A stretch of DNA of 64,000 nucleotides from assembly GCA_022385755.1 (NCBI GenBank), contig MU278355.1, forward strand, positions 314,974-378,973. Reading direction: 5' to 3'. The notes beneath the pieces are model-generated. The model did not search any database and was not told where the DNA came from. It was given only the letters and a program-made list of their open reading frames with translations. This document shows, in pieces, positions 10,246 through 18,710 of the stretch; the stretch's first letter is position 1, and every line of letters starts with the position of its first letter. Origin of the DNA: Trametopsis cervina (lineage: Eukaryota > Basidiomycota > Agaricomycetes > Polyporales > Irpicaceae). A program made the translations under genes and the position numbers.

Positions 10246-11026
10246 ATGTCCGTCAGAGAGATAGCTCACCAGCCCACTCCTGACCGCCCAGGTATCCGGG
10301 CTCTTGAAGCACAGGTTCCTCATCTCTTTCATCTCCAGCATCGACGTTCGCGTCCTCGCAGACTCGTCAGTTACGTACACTCGCCACTCTCGCTGGATAG
10401 CACCAACAATGAAACCAATGCCTGTGTACTTCAGCATTCAACTGACACCAGCCTCAACGTTTCGACGAACTCATCCTTCACCAAGATCGACGCCTCTATG
10501 CGTTCCCGCTCGAGCTCGAACTCCTCTCAGGGAGGATTAGGTCCCGCCACCCCAGGCCAGGACGGCCACTCCGTGTTTACAGGTATGTCTTCTGGTTCGA
10601 GGGGCGGCGGAAGCCGGTCTTCATTGCTCTCAGTTGCTCAACAGCTCATCGCTCATCACAGATCTCGAGGCTTATGAGACGCAGAAGGAACCTAACGAGG
10701 TTTATGAGAAGACACAGAAAGAACGTAGTGAGGCTTATGAGAAGAGGCAGAAGGAACGTAGCGAGGCTTATGAGAAGAGGCAGAAGGAACGTAGCGAGGC
10801 TTATGAGAAGAGACAGAAGGAACGTAGTGAGGCTTATGAGAAGAGGCAGAAGGAACTCATCGAGGCTTATGAGAAGAGGCAGAAGGAACTCATCGAGGCT
10901 TATGAGAAGAGGCAGAAGGAACTCATCGAGGCTTATGAGAAGACACAGAAGGAACGTAGTGAGACTTATGAGAAGAGACAGAAGAAACATGACGAGTATG
11001 AGAAGAAGCAGAAGGAATTTAACTAG
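10246..11026 (+). CDS. Coiled-coil protein, family copy 3 (33-bp repeat gene)
   Basis: Unknown function. The Ser-rich N-terminal frame (MSVREIAHQPTPDRPG..., SSFTKIDASMRSRSSS) and the repeat frame differ by a frameshift. They are joined by a 79-nt intron with a perfect GTATGT donor at 10583 and a CAG acceptor at 10661. Exons 10246-10582 and 10662-11026 give about 233 aa. Residues from 113 on are eleven tandem 11-residue units of the type ERSEAYEKRQK or ELIEAYEKRQK, a hendecad coiled coil. The frame ends at a TAG (11024-11026) that replaces GAG. In-frame repeat units continue beyond it to a TGA near 11134, so the C-terminus looks truncated by a nonsense change. I chose the ATG at 10246 because its distance from the promoter motif matches copies 1, 2 and 4; an in-frame ATG at 10186 is also possible. 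Confidence 0.5.
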
Positions 11027-11065
11027 GCTTATGAGAAGATGCAGAAGGAACGTAACGAGGCTTAT
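10675..11065 (+). repeat. 33-bp coding minisatellite in copy 3
   Basis: About eleven tandem copies of a 33-bp unit (GAG GCT TAT GAG AAG ... CAG AAG GAA CGT AG.). There are two subtypes: units with CGTAGT/CGTAGC (Arg-Ser), and three adjacent units with CTCATC (Leu-Ile) at about 10855-10950. The clustering of the Leu-Ile subtype shows local unit duplication. The unit length is an exact multiple of 11 codons, so copy-number change preserves frame and helix phase. Confidence 0.85.
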
Positions 11066-11366
11066 ATAAAGGTGAAGAAGATGGTGGCGATGGCGATAGC
11101 GATGATGGCCAACAACATGAACGGTGGCAAATGAGAAGGCTGCCAGACCTTAGATAGACAACATTCAGGCCCTTCAAGGTTAGTCAGAATCAGTCAATGT
11201 GAGTAGACTGTATGCTTTTACATGCCACCCACAGACCGTGACACACGATGTGCCCCAGATTATCACTCCGCAACTTTGACGAACCACACTGAGTGATGGA
11301 GGGACGGACTTGGCTGCCTGAAATGATGTGCGATTAAATAATATACTTGGATGACGCGCTCGAATA

Positions 11367-11733
11367 TCTGTCTCCATGTTTTCTCCCCAATGTGATGTTC
11401 TTATTGTAGTCGGAACGCGTTCGCATGAAGCTCACGTCGGTGCTGCATTACTCAACCACCCGTTGGTGATAACTAACCGCTCATGTGCTGCCAGAGGCGT
11501 GCAGACGTGCCGCTCGCTGATGCACTCGCAAAGTGGAAGTGTTTCGATGCTCGTGATCGTGCGACGGCGGGGCGGACGCAGCCTCTTTTGGTCTATGTCA
11601 ATGTTTACTGTATTTGAAACAGACTCAATGCAGCATGTGCAAATAATGCGAGCTACTGTATTTAGGACGGTGAAACATGTACCGCAAAGAGAAGACAGGC
11701 GTAAAGACCAAGCATATCCAGGTCTACATTTTT
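11367..11733. repeat. Duplicated 3'-flank block, copy A
   Basis: About 365 bp nearly identical to 14661-15043 after coiled-coil copy 4. It starts with CAATGTGATGTTCTTATTG, continues through GGAACGCGTTCGCATGAAGC and a GTGCGACGGCGGGG stretch, and ends near ATCCAGG.CTAC. A 73-bp internal segment (11604-11676) is in opposite orientation in the two copies. Confidence 0.85.
11604..11676 (+). repeat. Segment inverted relative to its paralogous copy (A)
   Basis: 73 bp beginning TTTACTGTA and ending GGACGGTGAAAC. The same sequence is present as its reverse complement at 14901-14973 inside an otherwise collinear duplicated block. Confidence 0.85.
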
Positions 11734-12605
11734 GAGGAATGTATGCGTGGTGAAGTCGTAAAGAGACGAGGTGTGGGCATGTAGAATTGGTATTTCGAAC
11801 CGTTCAGACATGAGGACGCAGCGCGGGAACGAACAACGGTACGCCAGGCCCCAAATACAGACTAACAGCGGTTCACCGCCTTGATGCAAATCACTATTTC
11901 TGGTCCAGGATTTGTCCTCGCCACACCGGTGTTTTCTCTGTGGCGGCCGTTTCGGAAGCGTCGGCGCAAAAGGGGGAGAGGAGGGAAGGAAGGGAGGAGG
12001 GAGAAGGATGTGCTGTTCTGCTGCGCACATGCCGTATATTCCTTTGTACGCAAGCTGGCAAGCTCTACATCGGCTATATCATCCCGACCCCGTGTATCTT
12101 TATCGATCTGAGTATCAGGAGACGACAATAATCAGAAGAAGCCTCTCGGCCCCGCTGCATTCTGGTGCGAGCATCAGGAGAGACTCATGAAGGCCTAGAA
12201 AACACGAGTGATCCTGTCTGGAACCGTAAGTCCTATACTCAACGATCTTCGTTGCCCAACGTCTCCGCATTCAAACCCGTTCATAGCCTCCGTGTAGCAG
12301 CTGAATGCCTGGCGCTACAAAGCCTTCTTGTATCTGCTTCATCCCCAGTTGGCTCAGGGCATTTATGGAGAGACGTCCGATACACATCGCAGGCTGCACG
12401 CTTGACAGGCATGGATCCTACATGGCACTACTAACTTGAACGCTCCGTCGGCATGTATCGGTATCATGATCGCATCAGCGGTGGTGAACGACTGTGCATT
12501 GCAGAAGTACTCACAATCTGCATTCCACGGCATAGCCCCAAAGCACCCACCTGGATCCCAAGAGAGTACAAGTCGATATGCGTGGCTATGTCAGCACTTG
12601 TCGCG

Positions 12606-13022
12606 TGGGCAATCGACATGAGTCAAACCTGCCGCGTCCCTTCACCGTTCCACTCGTGCCTCCGTAGGTTGAAACCCTATACCGTGCTGCTGTCAGTGCA
12701 GACACCAGAAAAGCGGAGCTTTTACTTCCTAGATCTATGAGGTGAGCAAAAGTGCCGCTATGCGCAAGGGATACACGCGGGTACTGGGAACATAAGCGCA
12801 AGTTGCAGGATGCGGATGCAGCATGTGTAGGCAATTTCCACGAGTCAGACCCTGCCGTGTCACTCCCCCGCGGTCCCAGGCTGCTGTGCCTCCTTGGGCC
12901 TGAGCCGTTATCCCGCACGGCCGGTACGAAAGGTAAGTTAAGGTAAAAATCGAGGTAGCCAGAAGCCAAAAAAGCGAAAGTTTTACTTCCTTGATTTATG
13001 GAGCGAGTAAAGGGGCCGTTTA
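12606..13022. repeat. Local imperfect tandem duplication
   Basis: Two related units. About 12606-12760 contains GGGCAATCGACATGAGTCA, CCTGCCGCGTC and GCGGAGCTTTTACTTCCT. About 12826-13022 contains the corresponding AGGCAATTTCCACGAGTCA, CCTGCCGTGTC and GCGAAAGTTTTACTTCCT. Similarity is patchy, suggesting an old duplication of roughly 220-260 bp. Nothing in it identifies a transposon family. Confidence 0.6.
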
Positions 13023-13570
13023 ATGCGAGCGTGCACGCTGGTGGAGGCAGTACTAAAGAGTGCGAGATTCGTGACATGCAAAGGTGGCGATGCACCAGAC
13101 GCTCTGCATACCGGGACGGATCAGCAGCCCCGACATTAACTGCACCAAATACTTGCGAACGTACATTTCTGAGTGGCGTGTGCAGAGCGAAGACGATGTT
13201 TCGCGGGTCTATTTGGTCATGAACGCCACGACGACATCAATGATTGCTCGTTCTCGCCACCCTAGCTAAACGTGTAAGTCAAATCCAGTACATAGCGCAG
13301 ATCAATGCTCGCCTCAAGGTGGCCTCGATGGTTGAGATGTTGCGCAAGTGATTGATTGTCCGCCGGATGAGACCCATCATAATCCGATGGTGCACTTGGA
13401 CCGCAGTGTAGGATGGTGGGTGGCGTAGTGCTGAAACTCAGCCATGCTTCTAGTGTCTTTGTTAGATCTTCGATGGAAGCTCTGCGACTGCACAGCTCAG
13501 TGTAAAGAGAGCGGCGTAGTGGACGAATGAGTCCAAAAAGGATGCCCGTACCCGAGAGGAGTTGGAAATG

Positions 13571-13586
13571 ACATCACGTGACCGCG
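13571..13586. promoter_or_regulatory. CACGTGACC promoter motif, copy 4
   Basis: ACATCACGTGACCGCG with CACGTG at 13575-13580, 115 bp before the preferred ATG at 13702. The following 110 bp are nearly identical to the copy 3 promoter. Confidence 0.6.
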
Positions 13587-13701
13587 TATGTGCAGCCACA
13601 ACGTCCGAATCGCGCTCCGCGTATAGGCCCCGTGGTGGACGTTGATATTTCTCTCGAACACGCCACCTCAGCCATTAAATTATGCTGCCCGGTGGCTAGT
13701 G

Positions 13702-14610
13702 ATGTCCGTCAAACAGATAGCTCACCAGCCCACTCCTGACCGCCCAGGTATCCGGGCTCTTGAAGCACAGGTTCCCCATCTCTTTCATCTCCAGCATCGA
13801 CGTTCGCGTCCTCGCAGACTCCTCACGTACACACACTCGCCACTCTCGCTGGATAGCACCAACAATGAAACCAATGCCTGTGTACTTCAGCAGCCCACTG
13901 ACAACGTCTCGACGAACTCATCCTTCACCAAGATTGACGCATCTATGCGTTCCCGCTCGAGCTCGAACTCCTCTCATGGAGGATTAGGTCCCGCCACCTC
14001 AGGCCAGTCCAGCCACTCCGTGCTCACAAGCATCCCTCCTGGTTCAAGGGGCGGCAGAAGCCGGCCTTCGTCGACCTCAGCTTATCAACAGATCATTAAA
14101 CATCTTGAGCGAATCATAGCAGAGGACAAGGTGATAAAGGTTAAAATGCAGAAGAAGATCGACGACCTGGAGAAGGAGTTGGCAGAGGCACGTAAGGAGG
14201 CGAATGAGAGGGTGGAGAAGGCACGTAAGGATGCGGACGAGAGGGTGGAGAAGGCACGTAAGGATGCGGACGAGAGGGTGGAGAAGGCGAATGAGAGGGT
14301 GGAGAAGGAACGTAAAGAGGCGAATGAGAGGGTGGAAAAGGAACGTAAGGAGGCGAATGAGAGGGTGGAGAAGGAACGTAAGGAGGCGAATGAGAGGGTG
14401 GAGAAGGCGAATGACCAGGCGGCGAAGACGATTGCGATGATGAATGAGCAGATGGGGAATGTGATGGCGATGGCGATGGCGGCCAACAACAACTTGCAGG
14501 CGGCCAACGACGAGTTGAAGGCGACCAACGACGAGTTGAAGGCGGCCAACAAGTTGAACGCTGCGAATGAGAAGGCTGACGAGCCCGGTTGGACGACGTT
14601 GATGGGATAA
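13702..14610 (+). CDS. Coiled-coil protein, family copy 4 (33-bp repeat gene)
   Basis: Unknown function; 302 aa from the ATG at 13702, or 322 aa from an in-frame ATG at 13642. The N-terminal 130 residues match copy 3 almost residue for residue but run uninterrupted into the helix, so the copy 3 intron is absent here. Residues from about 140 to 235 are 11-residue repeats of the form ANERVEKERKE or ADERVEKARKD. They are followed by a Met/Ala-rich segment (MGNVMAMAMAANNN) and a short Asn/Ala repeat (AANDELK, ATNDELK, AANKLN). It ends with EPGWTTLMG. The repeat unit has the same length as in copy 3 but different residues, so the two arrays were homogenised separately. No signal peptide, membrane segment or known domain. 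Confidence 0.6.
   Translation: MSVKQIAHQPTPDRPGIRALEAQVPHLFHLQHRRSRPRRLLTYTHSPLSLDSTNNETNACVLQQPTDNVSTNSSFTKIDASMRSRSSSNSSHGGLGPATSGQSSHSVLTSIPPGSRGGRSRPSSTSAYQQIIKHLERIIAEDKVIKVKMQKKIDDLEKELAEARKEANERVEKARKDADERVEKARKDADERVEKANERVEKERKEANERVEKERKEANERVEKERKEANERVEKANDQAAKTIAMMNEQMGNVMAMAMAANNNLQAANDELKATNDELKAANKLNAANEKADEPGWTTLMG
14187..14414 (+). repeat. 33-bp coding minisatellite in copy 4
   Basis: Seven imperfect units of GCGAATGAGAGGGTGGAGAA plus GGAACGTAAGGAG (33 bp), including one truncated 21-bp unit near 14281-14301 that keeps the reading frame. Encodes ANERVEKERKE-type hendecads. Confidence 0.85.
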
Positions 14611-14660
14611 TGGAGGGGACGGACTTAGCTGTAATTGCCTGAATGATGTGCTTGAATATG

Positions 14661-15043
14661 TGTCTCAATGTTTTCTTCGAAATGTGATGTTCTTATTGTA
14701 GTCGGAACGCGTTCGCATGAAGCTCACGTCGGTGCTGCATGACGCAACCACCCGTTGGTGATAAGCGACTGCTCATGTGCTGCCAGAGGCGTGCAGACGT
14801 GCCGCTCGCTGATGCACTGGTCCGCAAAGTAGAAGTGTTTCGATTCTCATGATCGTGCGACGGCGGGGTGGACGCGGCCTCTTTTGGTCTATGCCAATGT
14901 GTTTCACCGTCCTAAATACAGTAGCTCTTATTATTTGCACATGCTGCATTGAGTCTGTTTCAGCTACAGTAAAGCGTGCACGTCCCGCGAAGAGAGGACA
15001 AGTGGAAGGACCAAGCACATCCAGGCCTACTGTACATTTCTGA
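14661..15043. repeat. Duplicated 3'-flank block, copy B
   Basis: Collinear counterpart of 11367-11733, located directly after coiled-coil copy 4, with the 14901-14973 segment inverted. Together with the duplicated promoters it shows that a unit of about 3.45 kb containing promoter, gene and 3' flank was duplicated in tandem. Confidence 0.85.
14901..14973 (-). repeat. Segment inverted relative to its paralogous copy (B)
   Basis: 73 bp beginning GTTTCACCGTCC and ending CTACAGTAAA; reverse complement of 11604-11676 with only a few mismatches. Confidence 0.85.
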
Positions 15044-16627
15044 GGAACGTGTCCGAGATGAAGTCGTAAAGAGACGGGTGCTGAAGCGCGCGCGCCGCGC
15101 GGGGAGATGGGTCACGGTGTAATCTGCGAGAACGACGGAGGCATCGCGGAAGCAATCACTACGGATAAGATAAGATGGAAGAGCAGAGAACGAAGGAGAA
15201 CAGTAGGAGGACTTGCGCAGACACTGTGCCTCGGGATCCGGAGAGCACGAGGTTATCGGCGGGATGTGCAGAATGCCTCCGCCAGACGTCAGAGTCAGGA
15301 GCTCGAAAAAACTCTTGCAATCTAATCCGAGCGCCGAGCACGCTATCTGTAGAGATTTCAGGCCCTTCAAGAACGCGGGGAAGCCAGAGGTCAACTGGCC
15401 CGACGGGCTCTCGTGATACTGCGAGGAGAAGCCTTCGAATGCGGGAATCCCGAGATTTGGCCTGCGGGGGCTTCGTGCTTACTCGGGCATAGGATCCAGA
15501 GTTCCATGCGTTGAAAACGGGCCCCTGATTGTTCTTTCACGCAAAGGGACGAGACGGGACGCTGAGAGGCTCAGGCTAAGCCAAGCTGCGTTTGGACGGC
15601 CGCTTCAGTCCTTTGCTTGATTGGAATGACATCGCCGCTTTGATGCACTCCCCGCGCTGAGACAATGCACAGTTGACCTGTGATTGGAGACGAGCAGCGA
15701 CGCCGCGTACTTACGCACGCACGCCGAATGAGGCGATGGTCAGCCTTAACACAGGCCCGGGTACTGCGCTACATGTTGCACTCACCCATGGGGATCTCAC
15801 GCGTTAACGTTAACGATCCCGTAGCGCGTCCTGCGAGCCTGACGGTTCTACGGCGGCAGTGTCACTGGGGACAGTTTTTCGAGAAGGGCTGTGGGATTAA
15901 GACGGCGAGGGACGGGCAGTTCTCGGAGGTCCAGACTGCCATGTACGGAGTTGGATACCCAAGGTGTGATCAGTTGGTCTGTGGCTAGTGGGGACAGCCT
16001 GCGACTTGTGGGCTGAGAGAGGACGAGATGACGCTAACAGAGGGCGCCACGAGCCTCCCGGGGTGGTGTGTTTCTGTTGGCTGCATCTCCATGTCTGCGT
16101 GATGCTATAAGATACGAGGAATTAATTATGTGGTCGCGGCGCGGATATGAGGATATCTGGAACTATGGATAGCGGGATTTATCGATACTCACGCTGCTGA
16201 TAACGAACGCTTTATACGCATCTTAGCTGTATTCTGCTCAGCTGCTCATGATTGCAAGCTGTGCGCTGTGAGAGTGGTGGACGCAGCAAATCAGGAAGGG
16301 ATTGATGGGAGAGCTGAGAACTGTTCATCAGGCGAGATTCGGTTTGCAGATGGGTCCGCAACGCCCAAGACTGGGGTTCTCACCAAATGAGGTTCGTTCC
16401 TAGGCCTCCCTCTCGTCTTTAAAGTCCGCCAACTTTTGACTGTCGTTCCCCTTCGACTCAACCTTCATCCCATCCATCCCCTCCCCTACGCCATACCGCC
16501 TCGCCCATCCGACCACCACAGCGTCGTCGGACCCCCACACAACGTACACACCCGTAACCTACAGAAAACGGCACTATAACTCAACTCTAGTTCTTATAAT
16601 CCGGCTCGGCCACTCTAAACAACCGCC
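15044..16627. other. Intergenic region and bZIP gene leader
   Basis: No gene recognised. A 102-codon plus-strand frame at 15680-15988 has no motif I know. The last 250 bp before 16628 are strongly C/T-rich, typical of a fungal promoter and 5' leader. Confidence 0.5.
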
Positions 16628-18710
16628 ATGAACGTCGTAACCACGCTCAACATGTCCAGCTACATTGCTTCCGACGTCCCCCTCTCGCCCATCTCTGCAG
16701 ACTGGGACGCCCACCACTCGCCGTCCGGCAGCCTCGACCTCTCCGCGCTGCACTATAACTACGCCCTCGCCGCAGCCGAGTCGCCCGTCCCCGTCTCCAA
16801 GATGCTCAGAGGCCGCATGAGCCCAGACAACTCCGACTCAGAGCCCCAGCTCTGCCTGCCGACCTCTCAACTGTTCGACATGTCCTATGCGCCGACCCCG
16901 GAGGCGATGTCCTCGCCTGCGTCAGAGCCCGACCAGCTCCCAGGTACCCCGGGCCCTGAGCCCGAAAGCACTGTGCCCTCAAAGAGGCCGTCGACATCGT
17001 CGACCTCGGTCTCGAAGAAGCCCAGGGCGTCCGCCGTGAGCACGAAGGACTACGTCCCTCCCGATGTTTCAGGTCTGAGCAAGCGCGAGGCGCGTCTCGT
17101 GAAGAATCGCGCGGCCGCGTTCCTCAGCAGGCAGCGGAAGCGAGAGGAGTTCGAGACCATGGAGCAGTGAGTTCCGTTTTCCTCCTCATTCCATTGCCCC
17201 CTTCCATCTGCTATCTTTTTGCTCTCCCATCATCTCCGTCCTGCGAACGACGGCGACGAGAACCGTTGCTGCACTTCCAGAGCGCTTTTTTCGGTGGATG
17301 CCGGAGCTTTGGCGCGCGACGGCCCTGCACGCCTCATTGGCTCGGGGTCTGTGCATCATCAGTCTTTTGCTCGCCTCGTGTTCGGGAAGCTAGGACAAAC
17401 TGGGTTTTACCGTTTATTCGACTGTATGACCCCATGATAGCCGACCAAAAGATTTTTGTGGCGTCCCTCGCGTGCCGCAAAAGTTTTTGCGAGCACGCCT
17501 GTGTGGCCCTGCGACTGGAAGATTGTGATCGACACAATGCAAACGGACGGTGGGTGCATGGATACACTGCGCCGATTGTCTGCGTTGCGCGATCACAGTT
17601 TCTCAGCTCTGCAGGACTTTTTTTTTCACTCTCCCATGTGCCATCATGTGTGGATAGTAAGCTGATCTTGATTGTTACAGACGTGTAGCAGAACTCGAGC
17701 ATGAAAACGCTCGTTTACTCGCCCTCGCTCAGAACGTCAAGCAGGAGCCTCCGAAAGAGAAACTCCTGTCGGAAGTCGAGCAGCTTCGGGCTCAGCTGGC
17801 TGCTGCGGAAGCACGTGAACGTGAGCTCAACGAGCAACTCAGTCGGAAGGAAGCCGAGCCCATTAAGCCGGAGGTGGTCGAGCCTGAACTCACCCTCGCG
17901 CCCCGTGTGGCGCCTTCACAGGCGATCCACAAGAGCGGCGCTAGCCTTGGTCTGATGGTTCTTCTCTGTGCGCTCCCGACGCTGCTCACCCTGCCCTCCC
18001 ACTCGAGTCTCTCCACCACCACGTTCTCGCTCCCGCTCTCCAACGCAAACTCGCTCTCGGCACCGTCCTCCTCGTTCGACGTCCAGTCCTTCATGTCTGG
18101 CGACTTCGACTGGATGACCTCTGGCTCTGGCTCGATGGTCGATTTCGACATGGACAGCCTCGACGTCCTCTCTCGCTCGCGCTCTGACTCGTCCAAGAAG
18201 CTCGAATTCGTCGACGAGGATTCGGAGGCGCTCGGTCTCAGTGGATTGGACATCTCGTTCGACGCGACCCCGTCTGAGGACGGCAAGATCCGCGTCAGGA
18301 TACACCCGCCTGCCAGCTCCTCCGCACCCGTCTCGTCAGCACCATCGCCCGAAGCACACTCGTCGTCAGACGGCGATGACCAGAGCATGTGGGGTGGCAG
18401 CGACTTTGGCGGCAGCGCCCCATCGCCAGCCGCCTCGGACTTCCTATCAGACAACGACAAGCTCGGGCCGTTCCTCGGCGTCGGCTCAGACTTCCCGTCT
18501 ATGGCTGTGGACTCGCACTCTGAGCTGCTCCCGTCTCCGACCGCATCGTCGTTCTCATCGCCGGAGTCGTTCGACTTCAACTTTGGCGACATCGGCAGCA
18601 GCGGCTTTAGCATAGCGACGCCGTCTGGCCGTCGACGAGTCCGCATCGCGCTCAAGAGCATGCCCGGCCAGGGCAGCGAGGGCGGCGAGTGGGAGGTGCA
18701 GTTGTGCTGA
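16628..18710 (+). CDS. bZIP transcription factor with a putative membrane segment
   Basis: Nuclear DNA-binding regulator, possibly membrane-tethered. Exons 16628-17166 and 17681-18710 join in phase to about 522 aa. The basic region (residues about 147-170) reads KREARLVKNRAAAFLSRQRK, with the invariant Asn and Arg of bZIP proteins. It runs across the splice junction into a leucine zipper (VAELEHENARLLAL, then LLSEVEQLRAQL). Residues about 268-285 (LGLMVLLCALPTLLTLP) are hydrophobic enough for one membrane span, an arrangement seen in ATF6/CREB3-type factors. The remaining 235 residues are Ser/Asp-rich and acidic, ending RRRVRIALKS...WEVQLC. The basic region resembles the NRAAA.SR.RKR pattern of HacA-type UPR factors. 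The intron between basic region and zipper is 514 nt, about ten times the usual size here. An unfolded-protein or lipid-stress role is inference only. Confidence 0.85.
17167..17680 (+). other. 514-nt intron inside the bZIP domain
   Basis: GTGAGT donor at 17167, TTACAG acceptor ending 17680, separating the basic region from the zipper. It begins C/T-rich and contains no reading frame that continues either exon. Most other introns in this window are 42-111 nt. Confidence 0.8.

Larger units (their letters stand above)
11027..13570. other. Intergenic region between coiled-coil copies 3 and 4
   Basis: No convincing gene. Holds the decayed 3' end of copy 3 (to about 11134), a block at about 11367-11733 that is duplicated after copy 4, and a local imperfect duplication around 12606-13022 (both listed separately). 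A 169-codon minus-strand frame at 12586-13095 simply reads through that duplication and shows no family motif. Confidence 0.5.

Noticed and set aside
10674..11069. Alternative frames through the 33-bp repeats (Met-Arg-Arg-rich on the plus strand, Leu-rich on the minus strand)
   Set aside because: A 33-bp repeat without stops is open in several frames. Only the Glu/Lys-rich frame continues the N-terminal frame by splicing and matches the paralogs.
12586..13095. 169-codon minus-strand frame with an internal repeat
   Set aside because: The repeat is explained by the local DNA duplication; there are no family motifs or intron signals.
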